From: an uncultured Bacteroidota bacterium
GTDB lineage: Bacteria; Bacteroidota; Bacteroidia; Chitinophagales; Chitinophagaceae
Assembly: GCA_903887415.1 (NCBI GenBank)
Contig: CAISPO010000038.1
Location: 124,001 to 188,000, forward strand
Direction: 5' to 3'
DNA: 64,000 nt
Shown: positions 12,201-18,317 of the stretch, one piece after another
How the letters are laid out: each line of letters opens with the position of its first letter
How positions within the stretch are numbered: position 1 is the first letter of the stretch
Program-made: the position numbers and the translations under genes
Notes under the pieces: generated by a model
The model's database searches: none
Seen by the model: the letters and a program-made list of their open reading frames with translations, nothing else
What the model was told of the DNA's origin: nothing

Positions 12201-15200
12201 GTTACCATTGATCGGTGCAGGGTTACAATTCACCGTTACCGTAGCTGTATTGATACAGCCAGTTGGCAAAGTATAAGTAACAACAGCATTACCTGGACAG
12301 CTAACGCCCGTTACTAAGCCTCCACCAGCAGTGATCGAGGCGTATGTCGAACCAGGAGGGTTGATACTCCATGTGCCGCTTGCTGTGCCATCGGTGAGCG
12401 CAGTGGTAAGCCCCTGGCATACAGACAGTGTACCATTTATCGGGCCAGGGTTTGGATTTACCGTTGCCACAGCCGTAACAAGGCAACCTGTGCCTAAAGT
12501 ATAGGTTACAGTAGTAGTGCCGCTGGCAAGGCCGGTGAGTACACCAGTACCGGAAGCAATAGTGCCCGGAGCTAGCGGGCTGTTCGACCATGTACCGCCC
12601 ACACTGCCATCAGTAAGCTGGGTAGTAAGACCCAAACATACCGACAATGTACCGTTTATAGATGTTGGCAGCGGGTTCACTGTTACTATTATAGTATTGA
12701 TACAGCCTGTAGGCAGTGTATAAGTTACGATCGCGGTGCCTGCAATAGTACCCGTAACGGTAGTAGTACCGCTAGGGCCTGGAGTAACCGTTACATTGCC
12801 GGAAGTAGTGCTCCATGTGCCGGTGCCAGGGGTAGAGCTCAGTGTTGTAGTCAGTCCGGCACACACCGTAGCAGTGCCCAAAATTGCGCTTGGCAGGCAA
12901 TTCACAGTCACCGCCTGTGTAGCTATACAGCCGGTTGCAGGCAGGCTGTATGTGATAACAGGAGTAGTACCTCCGCAGATGAGGCCGGTTACAAGGCCAC
13001 CTCCGCTAACAGAAGCGTTGCCATTGCTCACGGTCCAGTTGCCACCCGCAGTAGCATCGCTAAGCTGTGTTTGCAGCCCCACACACACATTGAATGTGCC
13101 GGTTATAGCAGTCGGGTTAGGATTAACATTTACCGTGGTAGTTATAAAACATCCTGTGCCTACGGTATAGGTAATAGCCGCGGTTCCTGCGGCTACACCG
13201 GTAACAGTAGTAGTGGCACTGGGGCCGGGCGTTGCAGTAGCAATACCGGTAGCGCCGCTCAGCCATGTACCGCCGGCGGTGCCGTCAGAAAGCGTTGTAG
13301 TTAAACCCACGCATACAGTAAGCGTACCGCTGATGGCGGTGGGCAATGGATTTACAGAAACGACCCTTGTTATATAACAACCCGTGGGAAGTGTATAAGT
13401 AATATTAGTTGTCCCGCTGGAAACTCCATAAACATCGCCGGACGCATCTACAGTGCCAACAGCCAGGTTGCTGCTGCCCCATGTGCCGCCCGCCGTTGTA
13501 GAGCTAAGCGTAGTCGTCTGGCCAACACATACCGTATTACCACCTGTTAGGGCAGCAGGCAATGCATTTATGGTTACTGTCACCGCTGGAATAAGCAATG
13601 CACAGCCTGTGGGCAATGTATAAACAACAGTAGTTGTAGTAAAACCTGCGCCGCCATTCAGGCCACACAAAACACCTGTAGTGCTTATCGAGCCATTGAG
13701 CGGGCTGCTGCTGCTCCATGTGCCGCCTGTTGAGGCATCAGTGAGCTGTATGCAGGAACCAACACATACCATAAGCGGAGTTGGTCCGGTGATGGGCGCG
13801 GGCAGCGGATTGACCGTAACCACAACGATGGGTGCAATACAACCTGTGGGCAATGTATAAGTAATTGTGGCGGTTGCGAAAGTTGTTGCGCCGGTTAGTA
13901 CGCCTGTTACCAGGCCAGTACCCGAAACAGTTGCTACTGCAACCGGATTACTGCTCCAGGTACCACCTGCGGTTACATCCGTCAGTTGCGTTGTTGCACC
14001 CTGGCACACGCTAAGCGTACCGGTTATGCCAGCAGGGTTTGGATTAACTGTAAGCACAGCGGTTGTAGAGCAGCCGGTGCCATTTAATTTATAAGTTATA
14101 ATTGTAGTGCCTCCCGCTGCCGCAACCCCGGTAGCTACACCAGTACCAGCAACGATAGAACCAATAGCCGGCAAGCTGCTCGACCATGTGCCCGGGGTCG
14201 CTGCATCTGTAAGTGCGGTAGTTAGCCCCACGCACACAGTCAGGTTACCCAGTATGGGTGTAGGCAAGGGGTTTACGATTACTGTAACTGTATTGAAACA
14301 GCCCGCTGGGGACGTATAAGTGATTGTTGCAGTAGATGTTGCCGTAACAGTGGATATACCGGTTACTGTGGTAGTGCTGCCGGGGCCGGCAACAACCGTA
14401 GCCACAGTTATGTCACTGCTGCTCCACGTGCCGCCGGCTATAGCATCAGAAAGCGTTGTCGTCTGCCCCGCGCACACCACTGTTGTACCGCTTATAGCGC
14501 CGGGCAGTGCGTTTATCGTCACTATAGCGCTGACGGGGCATCCTGTAATTGAAGTATAGATGGCAGAGTCTGTTGTAAAAGAAGCTCCTCCGTTAATGCC
14601 ACAGAACATACCTGCGGTGCTTATTGAGCCATTTGCAATATTGCTGCTGCTCCACGTGCCGCCAGCTGTGGCGTCAGTAAGCTGCGTGCAAGAACCCGCA
14701 CAAACCGTCAACGGAGTTGGGCCGGTTATTGCAGCAGGTGGGCTTACCACGTTTACCGTAGTGGTGAGCTTACAGGACACCGTCCCTATGTAGTAAGTAA
14801 TGGTGTCAACCCCCGGAACCGGAGCTCCGCTGGTAAGTACCCCTGTAGCAGAGTTAATTACTGCACTGCCGTTTGTAACGCCAAAGATACCACCGCCCGG
14901 GGTGCCTGTTATTGTATAACTCGTGCCCGCACATAGCGGGGCCGGAGTACCTGTAAGAGCCGTTGGCGCTGCGTTCACTGTTACAACACTGGTAACAACG
15001 GCGCAGCCATTGGTCCACGTAATAGTAACTGTTCCACCCGCAGCCCCAACACCTTTCACCCAGCCTGTAGCAGAGCCCACCGAGCCTATCGCAGTATTAC
15101 TGCTGCTCCAGGTACCGCCTAGCGAAGCCTCAAAAAGCTGTGCAGAGTCTATACCGCCAGCACAAACATGGATACCCGCAAGCGGTGTTATCGGCGTTGG

Positions 15201-16766
15201 CGGATCATTGCGCAGTATGGAAAAAGTATTCGCGCCGGTATTCGTCACTGCAAGGTCGCTCTTACCATCGCCGTCCAGGTCACCGGCAGCAACGTAAAGT
15301 ACGCCTGTGGATGCAGGGAAAGTACATCCCGCCGCCAGGCTGGGAGTGCCCGGCACAGAAGTATTGCGGAATGCCGAAACGGACAGGTTGCCGAAATTAG
15401 TAACCGCCAGGTCGGGTTTGCCGTCGCCGTCGAAGTCACCAACTGCCATACCTTCAATTTGAGTGGTATTCGCAAAATTATAGGGCGCTGATACACTAAA
15501 GGTTCCTGGAGTAGATAAATTCCGGAACACCTGTATCCATCCGGCGGCGCCGGGTTTCGTGCCTACCACAATGTCATTAACGCCATCGCCGTCAATGTCG
15601 GCAATAATAAGGCTCTGTGGATTAGGTAAAAGGCCGCCGGCAGGCGTTACTGTAAGCCCGGCTGCAAGCGATATTAACGGAGTGCCAACTGCAGCCGTAG
15701 TGTTTTTGAATATTTCCAGCCGGGTTACCGTAAAGTCCAGTACAATTACGTCTCTTTTTCCATCTCCATCTATATCTGCTATTTGCACACCTGCCGGGGT
15801 AGTTCCGGGAACGGTAGGATAATCAACTTTAGGGCCAAAAGAGATAAGTCCACCACCTGATGTATTGTGGAAAACAGAAATTGAATTGGAGCCATTATTG
15901 GATATCACCATTTCCGGCAGGCCATCGCCGTCAATATCGCCCAGCGCTGAGAAATAAGGCGTACTGGCCCCGGCTCCTGATGGAATAGCAGCCGAAACCG
16001 TAAAATTTACTGCACCAGGTGTGGAGATGTTGCGGAGCACCTCTACCGAGGTGGCTAAAGTCGCATTCCCAACAACCAGATCCAGCTTGCCATCGCCATC
16101 AATATCCCCTATACTCATTACATAGCCAGGTATGCTTATGCTTATGGGTGGCGCACCCACGCCCGCACCGGTAACGAAAGAAGTGGCGTTTATGACGCCG
16201 GCTGTGGCGGCATTGAGATATACGGTAATATAGTATGGAGCGCTGGAGTTACTAACAATTATATCAGGCTTTCCGTCACCGTCTATATCGCCTATTGTTA
16301 TGCCTTGCGGGCTCGTGGGTGTAGTAAAGTCAACCTTGGGATCAAAGTTTATGGTGCCTGGCGCATATGCCGCATTATTGTAGGTCTGCAAAAACGCCTG
16401 CTTCGACCATCCCTCTTTATTAGTGCCGGTGTTAAGCACGCTTACCGGCATGAAGGTGGTACCTTGTGGCACGGTCACAGTCAGGGATGTGGTGCTGCCC
16501 CCTGTCACTGTTGCTTTGGTTGCGCCTAAGTAAACGATATTACTCGTAGGAGTAGCATTGAATCCTGTACCGGTGATAGTAACAGAAGAGCCCTGGTAGC
16601 CGTTAAGCGGGCTAAGAGCAGTAACCGTAGGCTGCGCTGCCGCCCCCAGGCCGAATAGGATAAGGCCGGAAAAAATAAACGAGCTTACAAACCGTATAAA
16701 CGATCTGTCCGCACCCGATTTTTTCACTGTTCCCGCCTTCTTTTGAGTAAGTATTTCCTGCTGCAT
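3294..16766 (-). CDS. Giant FG-GAP / Ig-like repeat surface protein with T9SS type A sorting domain
   Basis: The open frame extends to 16808, but the ATG at 16766 (MQQEILTQKKAG) is preferred because it lies about 21 bases below a good promoter; this gives about 4,490 residues. Order: signal segment ending in GLGAAAQ; an IPT/TIG-like domain (NGYQGSSVTITGTGF); seven FG-GAP/VCBS repeats with the Ca2+-binding consensus DxDGDG (GDIDGDGKPDIIV and variants), enough for one seven-bladed propeller; about 49 tandem Ig-like (BIG2-like) repeats of ~72 residues, core GGTWSSSNPAVATV...GTATITYTLPTGC; three or so divergent Ig/PKD-like domains; and a type A T9SS tail (LLPNPNSGAFTI...NGMYILNISSG). It is probably exported by T9SS and displayed on the surface as an adhesin or matrix protein. 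Ligand unknown. The long repeat tract is prone to copy-number change and to assembly collapse. Confidence 0.9.
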   Translation of the reverse strand: MQQEILTQKKAGTVKKSGADRSFIRFVSSFIFSGLILFGLGAAAQPTVTALSPLNGYQGSSVTITGTGFNATPTSNIVYLGATKATVTGGSTTSLTVTVPQGTTFMPVSVLNTGTNKEGWSKQAFLQTYNNAAYAPGTINFDPKVDFTTPTSPQGITIGDIDGDGKPDIIVSNSSAPYYITVYLNAATAGVINATSFVTGAGVGAPPISISIPGYVMSIGDIDGDGKLDLVVGNATLATSVEVLRNISTPGAVNFTVSAAIPSGAGASTPYFSALGDIDGDGLPEMVISNNGSNSISVFHNTSGGGLISFGPKVDYPTVPGTTPAGVQIADIDGDGKRDVIVLDFTVTRLEIFKNTTAAVGTPLISLAAGLTVTPAGGLLPNPQSLIIADIDGDGVNDIVVGTKPGAAGWIQVFRNLSTPGTFSVSAPYNFANTTQIEGMAVGDFDGDGKPDLAVTNFGNLSVSAFRNTSVPGTPSLAAGCTFPASTGVLYVAAGDLDGDGKSDLAVTNTGANTFSILRNDPPTPITPLAGIHVCAGGIDSAQLFEASLGGTWSSSNTAIGSVGSATGWVKGVGAAGGTVTITWTNGCAVVTSVVTVNAAPTALTGTPAPLCAGTSYTITGTPGGGIFGVTNGSAVINSATGVLTSGAPVPGVDTITYYIGTVSCKLTTTVNVVSPPAAITGPTPLTVCAGSCTQLTDATAGGTWSSSNIANGSISTAGMFCGINGGASFTTDSAIYTSITGCPVSAIVTINALPGAISGTTVVCAGQTTTLSDAIAGGTWSSSDITVATVVAGPGSTTTVTGISTVTATSTATITYTSPAGCFNTVTVIVNPLPTPILGNLTVCVGLTTALTDAATPGTWSSSLPAIGSIVAGTGVATGVAAAGGTTIITYKLNGTGCSTTAVLTVNPNPAGITGTLSVCQGATTQLTDVTAGGTWSSNPVAVATVSGTGLVTGVLTGATTFATATITYTLPTGCIAPIVVVTVNPLPAPITGPTPLMVCVGSCIQLTDASTGGTWSSSSPLNGSISTTGVLCGLNGGAGFTTTTVVYTLPTGCALLIPAVTVTINALPAALTGGNTVCVGQTTTLSSTTAGGTWGSSNLAVGTVDASGDVYGVSSGTTNITYTLPTGCYITRVVSVNPLPTAISGTLTVCVGLTTTLSDGTAGGTWLSGATGIATATPGPSATTTVTGVAAGTAAITYTVGTGCFITTTVNVNPNPTAITGTFNVCVGLQTQLSDATAGGNWTVSNGNASVSGGGLVTGLICGGTTPVITYSLPATGCIATQAVTVNCLPSAILGTATVCAGLTTTLSSTPGTGTWSTTSGNVTVTPGPSGTTTVTGTIAGTAIVTYTLPTGCINTIIVTVNPLPTSINGTLSVCLGLTTQLTDGSVGGTWSNSPLAPGTIASGTGVLTGLASGTTTVTYTLGTGCLVTAVATVNPNPGPINGTLSVCQGLTTALTDGTASGTWSINPPGSTYASITAGGGLVTGVSCPGNAVVTYTLPTGCINTATVTVNCNPAPINGNLTVCVGSNTTLTDFTTGGTWLSSNISVATATTGPSTTTTVTGLSAGTTNISYIMPTGCIGPVVTVTVYALPAAISGTKVVCQGQTTQLTDLTGGGTWTSSVPTNGSIDPVTGLVTGINGGAAGSTSFTTTIITYALGTGCTVTAVVTIDPLPSPVSGPSPLMVCVGSTITLTSSPAGGTWTSSNPGNGSVGSATGIVGGINGGGSFTTTNITYTGTNGCSTASTGAIVTINALPTGILGANAVCQGYTITLSDLTAGGGWNANNGNVTVTAGGGLVTGINCPATSVITYTMPTTCITTATVNVNCNPGVITGNPSVCVGLTTPLTDATSGGTWSSSNPFVASVGSTGIVTGVSGLPTTATITYTLPTGCFMTVVVTVNPNPTGVLGNLAVCVGGQTQLSDLTLGGTWSEACADIGISGTGLVTAFSAGTCIVSYTLATGCMTTAEVTVNALPTAILGTLNVCVTGTTLLTDASSFGTWFSSNTGVATITVGGGDVTGISPGTSNIVYTLPTTCTVNATVTVNPNPTPILGTFVVCQGLTTTLTDATTPGTWTSSNTTDATAGLGTGVITGIVGGTTADITYTLATGCYTVTPVTVNPLPSAINGNLNVCQGLTTTLTDATGGGSWSNSPTTYGTIDPVTGTFNAYVTGLTTSQTTTITYTLGGTGCIMTATVNINPLPTAINGSLAVCYQSCSTLTDATPGGTWSSSNSFVASFTTTPGTMCGVSAIGGTATVTYQLTATGCYITATATVNPLPTAINGSLLVCAGATTQLTDGTPGGGWMSSQPLAASVDPVTGLVTGVSAGTAIITYTIGSTGCITTVIITVNPLPTPINGTLTVCIGATTQLTDGILGGTWSSSITANATINPATGLVTGVFGYGTSTISYTLPTTCSITAVVTVNPNPTSILPPAPQVCVGSTIILSDATPGGTWSSSNPAIGSVGLGSGSVTGEAAGIFVDTYTLATSCYTTAIVTVNALPALISGNFSVCQGLCTTLTDATPGGTWSSNNTTDATAGSSSGLVCGVSGGLAGTTVTISYTLVSTQCYQTQIVTINPVPGVINGTLTVCVGLTTQLTDATPGGAWTSSDPTISTINPGTGLATGIAPGTVIITYAFATGCQMTAILTVNPNPAVITGTFEFCQGSTVTLNDATPGVSWSSSNPGIASITAGGVVTGVSGGTATITCGLPTGCIATQIVTVDPLPSPISGPSGVCVGATISLVDATPGGSWGSSNVGIAPITAGGIVTGGSPGIAYITYTLPAGGCYVTHVVNVSTTPPPITGTTAICTGLCVSLTDLLAGGTWSSSNPAVATAGSGTGLVCGNTAGTATITYLPPSGCIGTTVVTVSTTPAIPTGSGLPVCVGLTTVLTDATAGGTWSSAATGTATVGGTTGIVTGVSGGTVVISYTMPTYCYATTIVTVDNNPSPINGNPNICLLGTTLLADAPGGTWSTTSLNVSLSGTSSGVLTVTGMFLGTATITYAAPPAGCIATIVVTVNPDPAPITGTAVLCAGSTTSLSDISAGGTWLSTITSVATVGSTGIVTGISGGTTTIIYTTAGGCSNSVIVTVNPLPTAILGYTAVCKGFTTQLSDLTAGGTWSSSNPGNASVGSTGLVTGVTGSSSATITYTSAAGCITTVLVTVNNVPGPINGTLSVCVGATTTLTDGSGGGTWASGSTGIATAGTFSGVVSGIAFGTSVITYSYGSTGCGTTAVVTVNPNPTVILGNLNVCIGQTTQLSDLTGGGTWSISNADATIGAGGLVTGSTAGTATVTYTLGTGCFITATVTVNPLPASITGTMAVCVGLNTTLSDASPGGTWASSNHAVGTIGITSGIETGITSGTTTDTYTIAHGCYVTAVVTVNPNPSPIAGNLSVCVGLTTSLSDATPGGTWASSPVVICVINPATGVATGAGAGTANITYTLATGCLTTAVVTVNPLPLAINGVKEFCAGTTTALTDATGGGVWTATGTATVDPTTGIVTGNASGTGTITYTLSTGCMSTTVVTVDAIPLPITGSLVVCAGSTTNLTDATGGGFWYSSIPPLATVGSATGVVTGVSAGTAVITYILSSPSACQTTAVVTVNPVPAPISGPTTLCLGLTAVYSDLSPGGSWSATLGSALTVDGSTSGLVGGTAVGTGTLTYTLPTTGCVSTEIITVNPLPAAITGSMNVCVGLTTQLTDATVGGGWSTSSSSTASITGGALVTGITAGLDTITYTLPTGCLMTTTVDVMPLPTAILGATAVCIGANTTLSDLTAGGTWSSSNPTIGSVSSTSGVVTGITFGTVTITYTIPTGCYVTMTMSVNKVPAPITGTRVVCVGLTTALSDPTPGGIWSSSSLAIGTVGSATGIVMGESGGTTTITYSVATSCQATAIVTVNPLPTPILGTLSLCNGIADTLSDLTGGGTWTSSNLTVATIGSASGIINPLAVGFATISYTLPTGCALGVQVTVHAMPASISGNHQICLGSTVTLSDISAGGIWSSSNTAIAPVGTSGVVSGSALGTATISYSPAVGCSALFAVTVNPLPNVFTVYGGGTYCEGGNGVPVGLNGSNVGVSYLLYYGASVTGYLAGTGDTLHFTPLLTVAGTYTVLATGSTTGCSIGMTGTVTVNVTPTVNPTVALHASPADTVCPGTTVTITPTLSPASTATATATYVWYVNGTAVSTSPTYSFIPANGDIVKVAITSGAACIFPATATDTLRLHVLQIGTPLVHITVDPGDTVCQYASATFTATPTFGGASPTYKWIVNSTFEGTGQYFSYVPNSGDVIYCSMTSSYLCAMPDTAHSNQITMDVVPMIIPHVEITAHPGLSIVEDSLETLTTTETGGGPDPTYQWEINGVPVPGATNSSYSSTSFHNYDSVTCILTSSGYCEGISTFDWVYITVIPTGVGSVQHVGVSNIMLLPNPNSGAFTIKGTLATTTDEDLDVEITDMLGQVIYKNKIRSDNGKVNQQIDLGNNLANGMYILNISSGSDNKSFHFVVER
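4660..15200 (-). repeat. Tandem Ig-like domain array, ~216-bp unit, ~49 copies
   Basis: Within the giant gene a unit of about 216 bases repeats for 10.5 kb. Its most constant DNA segment reads CTGCTGCTCCAGGTGCCGCC on the plus strand (encoding GGTWSSS on the minus strand). Almost every unit has one Cys near the start (VCVGLTT) and one near the end (LPTGC). Copies are diverged, not identical, so the array is old, but neighbours share short exact runs. Confidence 0.9.
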
Positions 16767-16793
16767 AAGCTTGGTATGTATAACTAAGTAAAA

Positions 16794-16824
16794 TAAATTT
16801 ATAGACAATTATCTGATAAACAAA
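16794..16824 (-). promoter_or_regulatory. Bacteroidota-type promoter of the giant gene
   Basis: On the minus strand TTTG is followed after exactly 19 bases by TAAATTTA, one base off the Bacteroidota -7 consensus TAnnTTTG. Predicted transcription would begin about 20 bases before ATG 16766. The same TTTG-N19 geometry is found before the genes starting at 21662 and 28814. Confidence 0.5.
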
Positions 16825-17082
16825 ATAATCAACAAGATTATCCTAAAACACACCCGCGAAACATTGCAAAGAATGTCCCAACCCTATACCACACAGCAAT
16901 AATCTTTAACAAAATAACTTGTTAATTACCCTACCGCAAATATAATGCCAAAATGCCATTTTTACTAATAACAGTGCATTTTTTTGATTTTATAATTTTT
17001 TAATGTAATGAATGAGTTTCGGGTATTTTAAAAAAGAATCATTTTGAAGTTCCTTATGTTTGCGCAACAGGCTGCACGCAAC

Positions 17083-18078
17083 TCATTCTGCTCCACCCGC
17101 TCCTTTAGGAGCGGGCTGGGGAGCGGCAACATCTTTGATCTCATTTAGCTTATGCAGTTCCAGCACGGTGGTCATTCCATCCTCGCTCTCCCGGTACATC
17201 GGCACAAATTTCGCATTGAACTTCATTTCCTGGTAGGTGTAAGATGTGCGCTGCAGCACAATGCTGGAATATACCTCGTCAAACGCTGTTATCAGCACAT
17301 ACAGCTCGGTATCAGCGGCAGCTATATCATCCGGTGTAAAGCCATATATGGGGCTGTTCTCGTCTATAGCATGTACCACCGTCCAGTTCATCGGCAGGTT
17401 GTCCACCTTGTAGCGTTCCAGCGCCAGGTCATAAAAATTGTAAACCGCTTTGCCGTTCTCCTCTGTCCGTAAGGCGATATTCACTTTTATCTCTACATTG
17501 GTAAGCGTATGGTTGTCTTTATAGGTCACAAACCGGAACATGAGCGCGGTTTTATCCTGGTAGGGGCTGATCAGCGCTTTTTCACTGAATGCCAGGTAAG
17601 ACTTGGGCTTCGCAAACCGCCCGTAGATAAGGCCGGTAGCTATAGCCAGCGATAAAAAGCCGGTAAGGGCTTCCAGTGATGAAAGCAAGTTAGCGCCATC
17701 TCCCAACGGATTGATGCGCCCGTAACCCACCGTCGTTAAAGTCTGTGTGCTGAAATAAAACACCTCCTTGAACCTTCCCCACTGCGTTGTGGCAGTCATC
17801 CCCTGCAATTCGCCGGATCCAATAAGCAGGTACGAAGCCGAGAACAGCAGGTTGATGGCAAAGTAAAAGATAAGGATAACACCTATGAACTTCCAGGTAG
17901 GCAGGTTCAGCATTCGCTGATATACGCTGAACCGGTTAAAATAAGACGAGCCCTCCCTCCGCAGGTTAAAGGTCCCGTCTTTATTGATAAAACGCCCCCC
18001 GTAGCTGTTCGCATTGCTCCCGAAACCGGTATCGTTATTGGTTTTGAGAAATGGGTTGATATTGCGGTGATAAGCCAT
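17083..18078 (-). CDS. Inward-rectifier-type potassium channel (KirBac family)
   Basis: The 331-residue protein matches prokaryotic Kir channels along its whole length. The N-terminus has the family NPFLKTNNDTGFG segment; outer helix about 63-86; pore with selectivity filter TVGYG (116-120); inner helix about 129-152; and a cytoplasmic all-beta IRK C-terminal domain (RFVTYKDNHTLTNVEIKV). It would form a tetrameric K+ channel in the inner membrane gated by its cytoplasmic domain. It lies between surface-protein genes with no obvious functional tie to them. The last ten residues (APKGAGGAE) are encoded by a CCCGCTCC/GGAGCGGG hairpin resembling intergenic repeats elsewhere, so the C-terminus may have been altered by repeat insertion. 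Confidence 0.93.
   Translation of the reverse strand: MAYHRNINPFLKTNNDTGFGSNANSYGGRFINKDGTFNLRREGSSYFNRFSVYQRMLNLPTWKFIGVILIFYFAINLLFSASYLLIGSGELQGMTATTQWGRFKEVFYFSTQTLTTVGYGRINPLGDGANLLSSLEALTGFLSLAIATGLIYGRFAKPKSYLAFSEKALISPYQDKTALMFRFVTYKDNHTLTNVEIKVNIALRTEENGKAVYNFYDLALERYKVDNLPMNWTVVHAIDENSPIYGFTPDDIAAADTELYVLITAFDEVYSSIVLQRTSYTYQEMKFNAKFVPMYRESEDGMTTVLELHKLNEIKDVAAPQPAPKGAGGAE
17096..17115. repeat. Palindrome CCCGCTCC-TTTA-GGAGCGGG at the Kir 3' end
   Basis: Perfect 8-bp stem with a 4-base loop inside the last codons of the Kir gene, followed by CTGGGGAGCGG. It resembles the hairpin part of the interspersed family at 30881 and 45325 (CCTCCTGTTTTTAGGAGG...CTGGGGTGG). Confidence 0.5.
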
Positions 18079-18176
18079 TGCCTTACGGATAGAAAAAGTG
18101 AAGATAATAAATGCTGCTTAAATATGCTACCCTGGTTATATTACTTGGATATTGAAGGCCCACATCGCCGAATAGC

Positions 18177-18250
18177 CTCGCGCTTCGCGGCCTTTAAAAC
18201 TAAGTGCAGAAACCGCGCGTTTGTGCCTTTGCGGGATATTTTTTGCGGTA
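18177..18250. repeat. Interspersed 'TTTGCGGCCTT' repeat, copy 1
   Basis: The segment CGCTTCGCGGCCTTTAAAAC...GTGCCTTTGCGGGATATTTTTTGCGG aligns with 40485-40570 over about 75 bases at roughly 70% identity by eye; a shorter relative is at 27400-27442. Both long copies lie just beyond the terminator of a minus-strand gene. Confidence 0.55.
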
Positions 18251-18265
18251 CATCTCTTTTACTAA

Positions 18266-18295
18266 AAACGGGCCGCCTTTCCTGGCAGCCCGTTT
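18266..18295 (-). terminator. Intrinsic terminator of the 18318-21662 gene
   Basis: Stem AAACGGGC-c-GCC / GGC-a-GCCCGTTT with a 6-base loop, followed on the minus strand by TTTTAGTAAAA. It is 23 bases after the stop codon. Confidence 0.75.
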
Positions 18296-18317
18296 ATCAA
18301 AACTCATTTTAAAAAGC

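Noticed and set aside
3255-15822. A long series of plus-strand ORFs of 60-160 codons (e.g. 4936-5151, 6037-6255, 12736-13170)
   Set aside because: They are spaced at the ~216-bp period of the minus-strand Ig repeats and translate to repetitive Val/Pro/Thr-rich peptides. They are antisense shadows of the giant gene.
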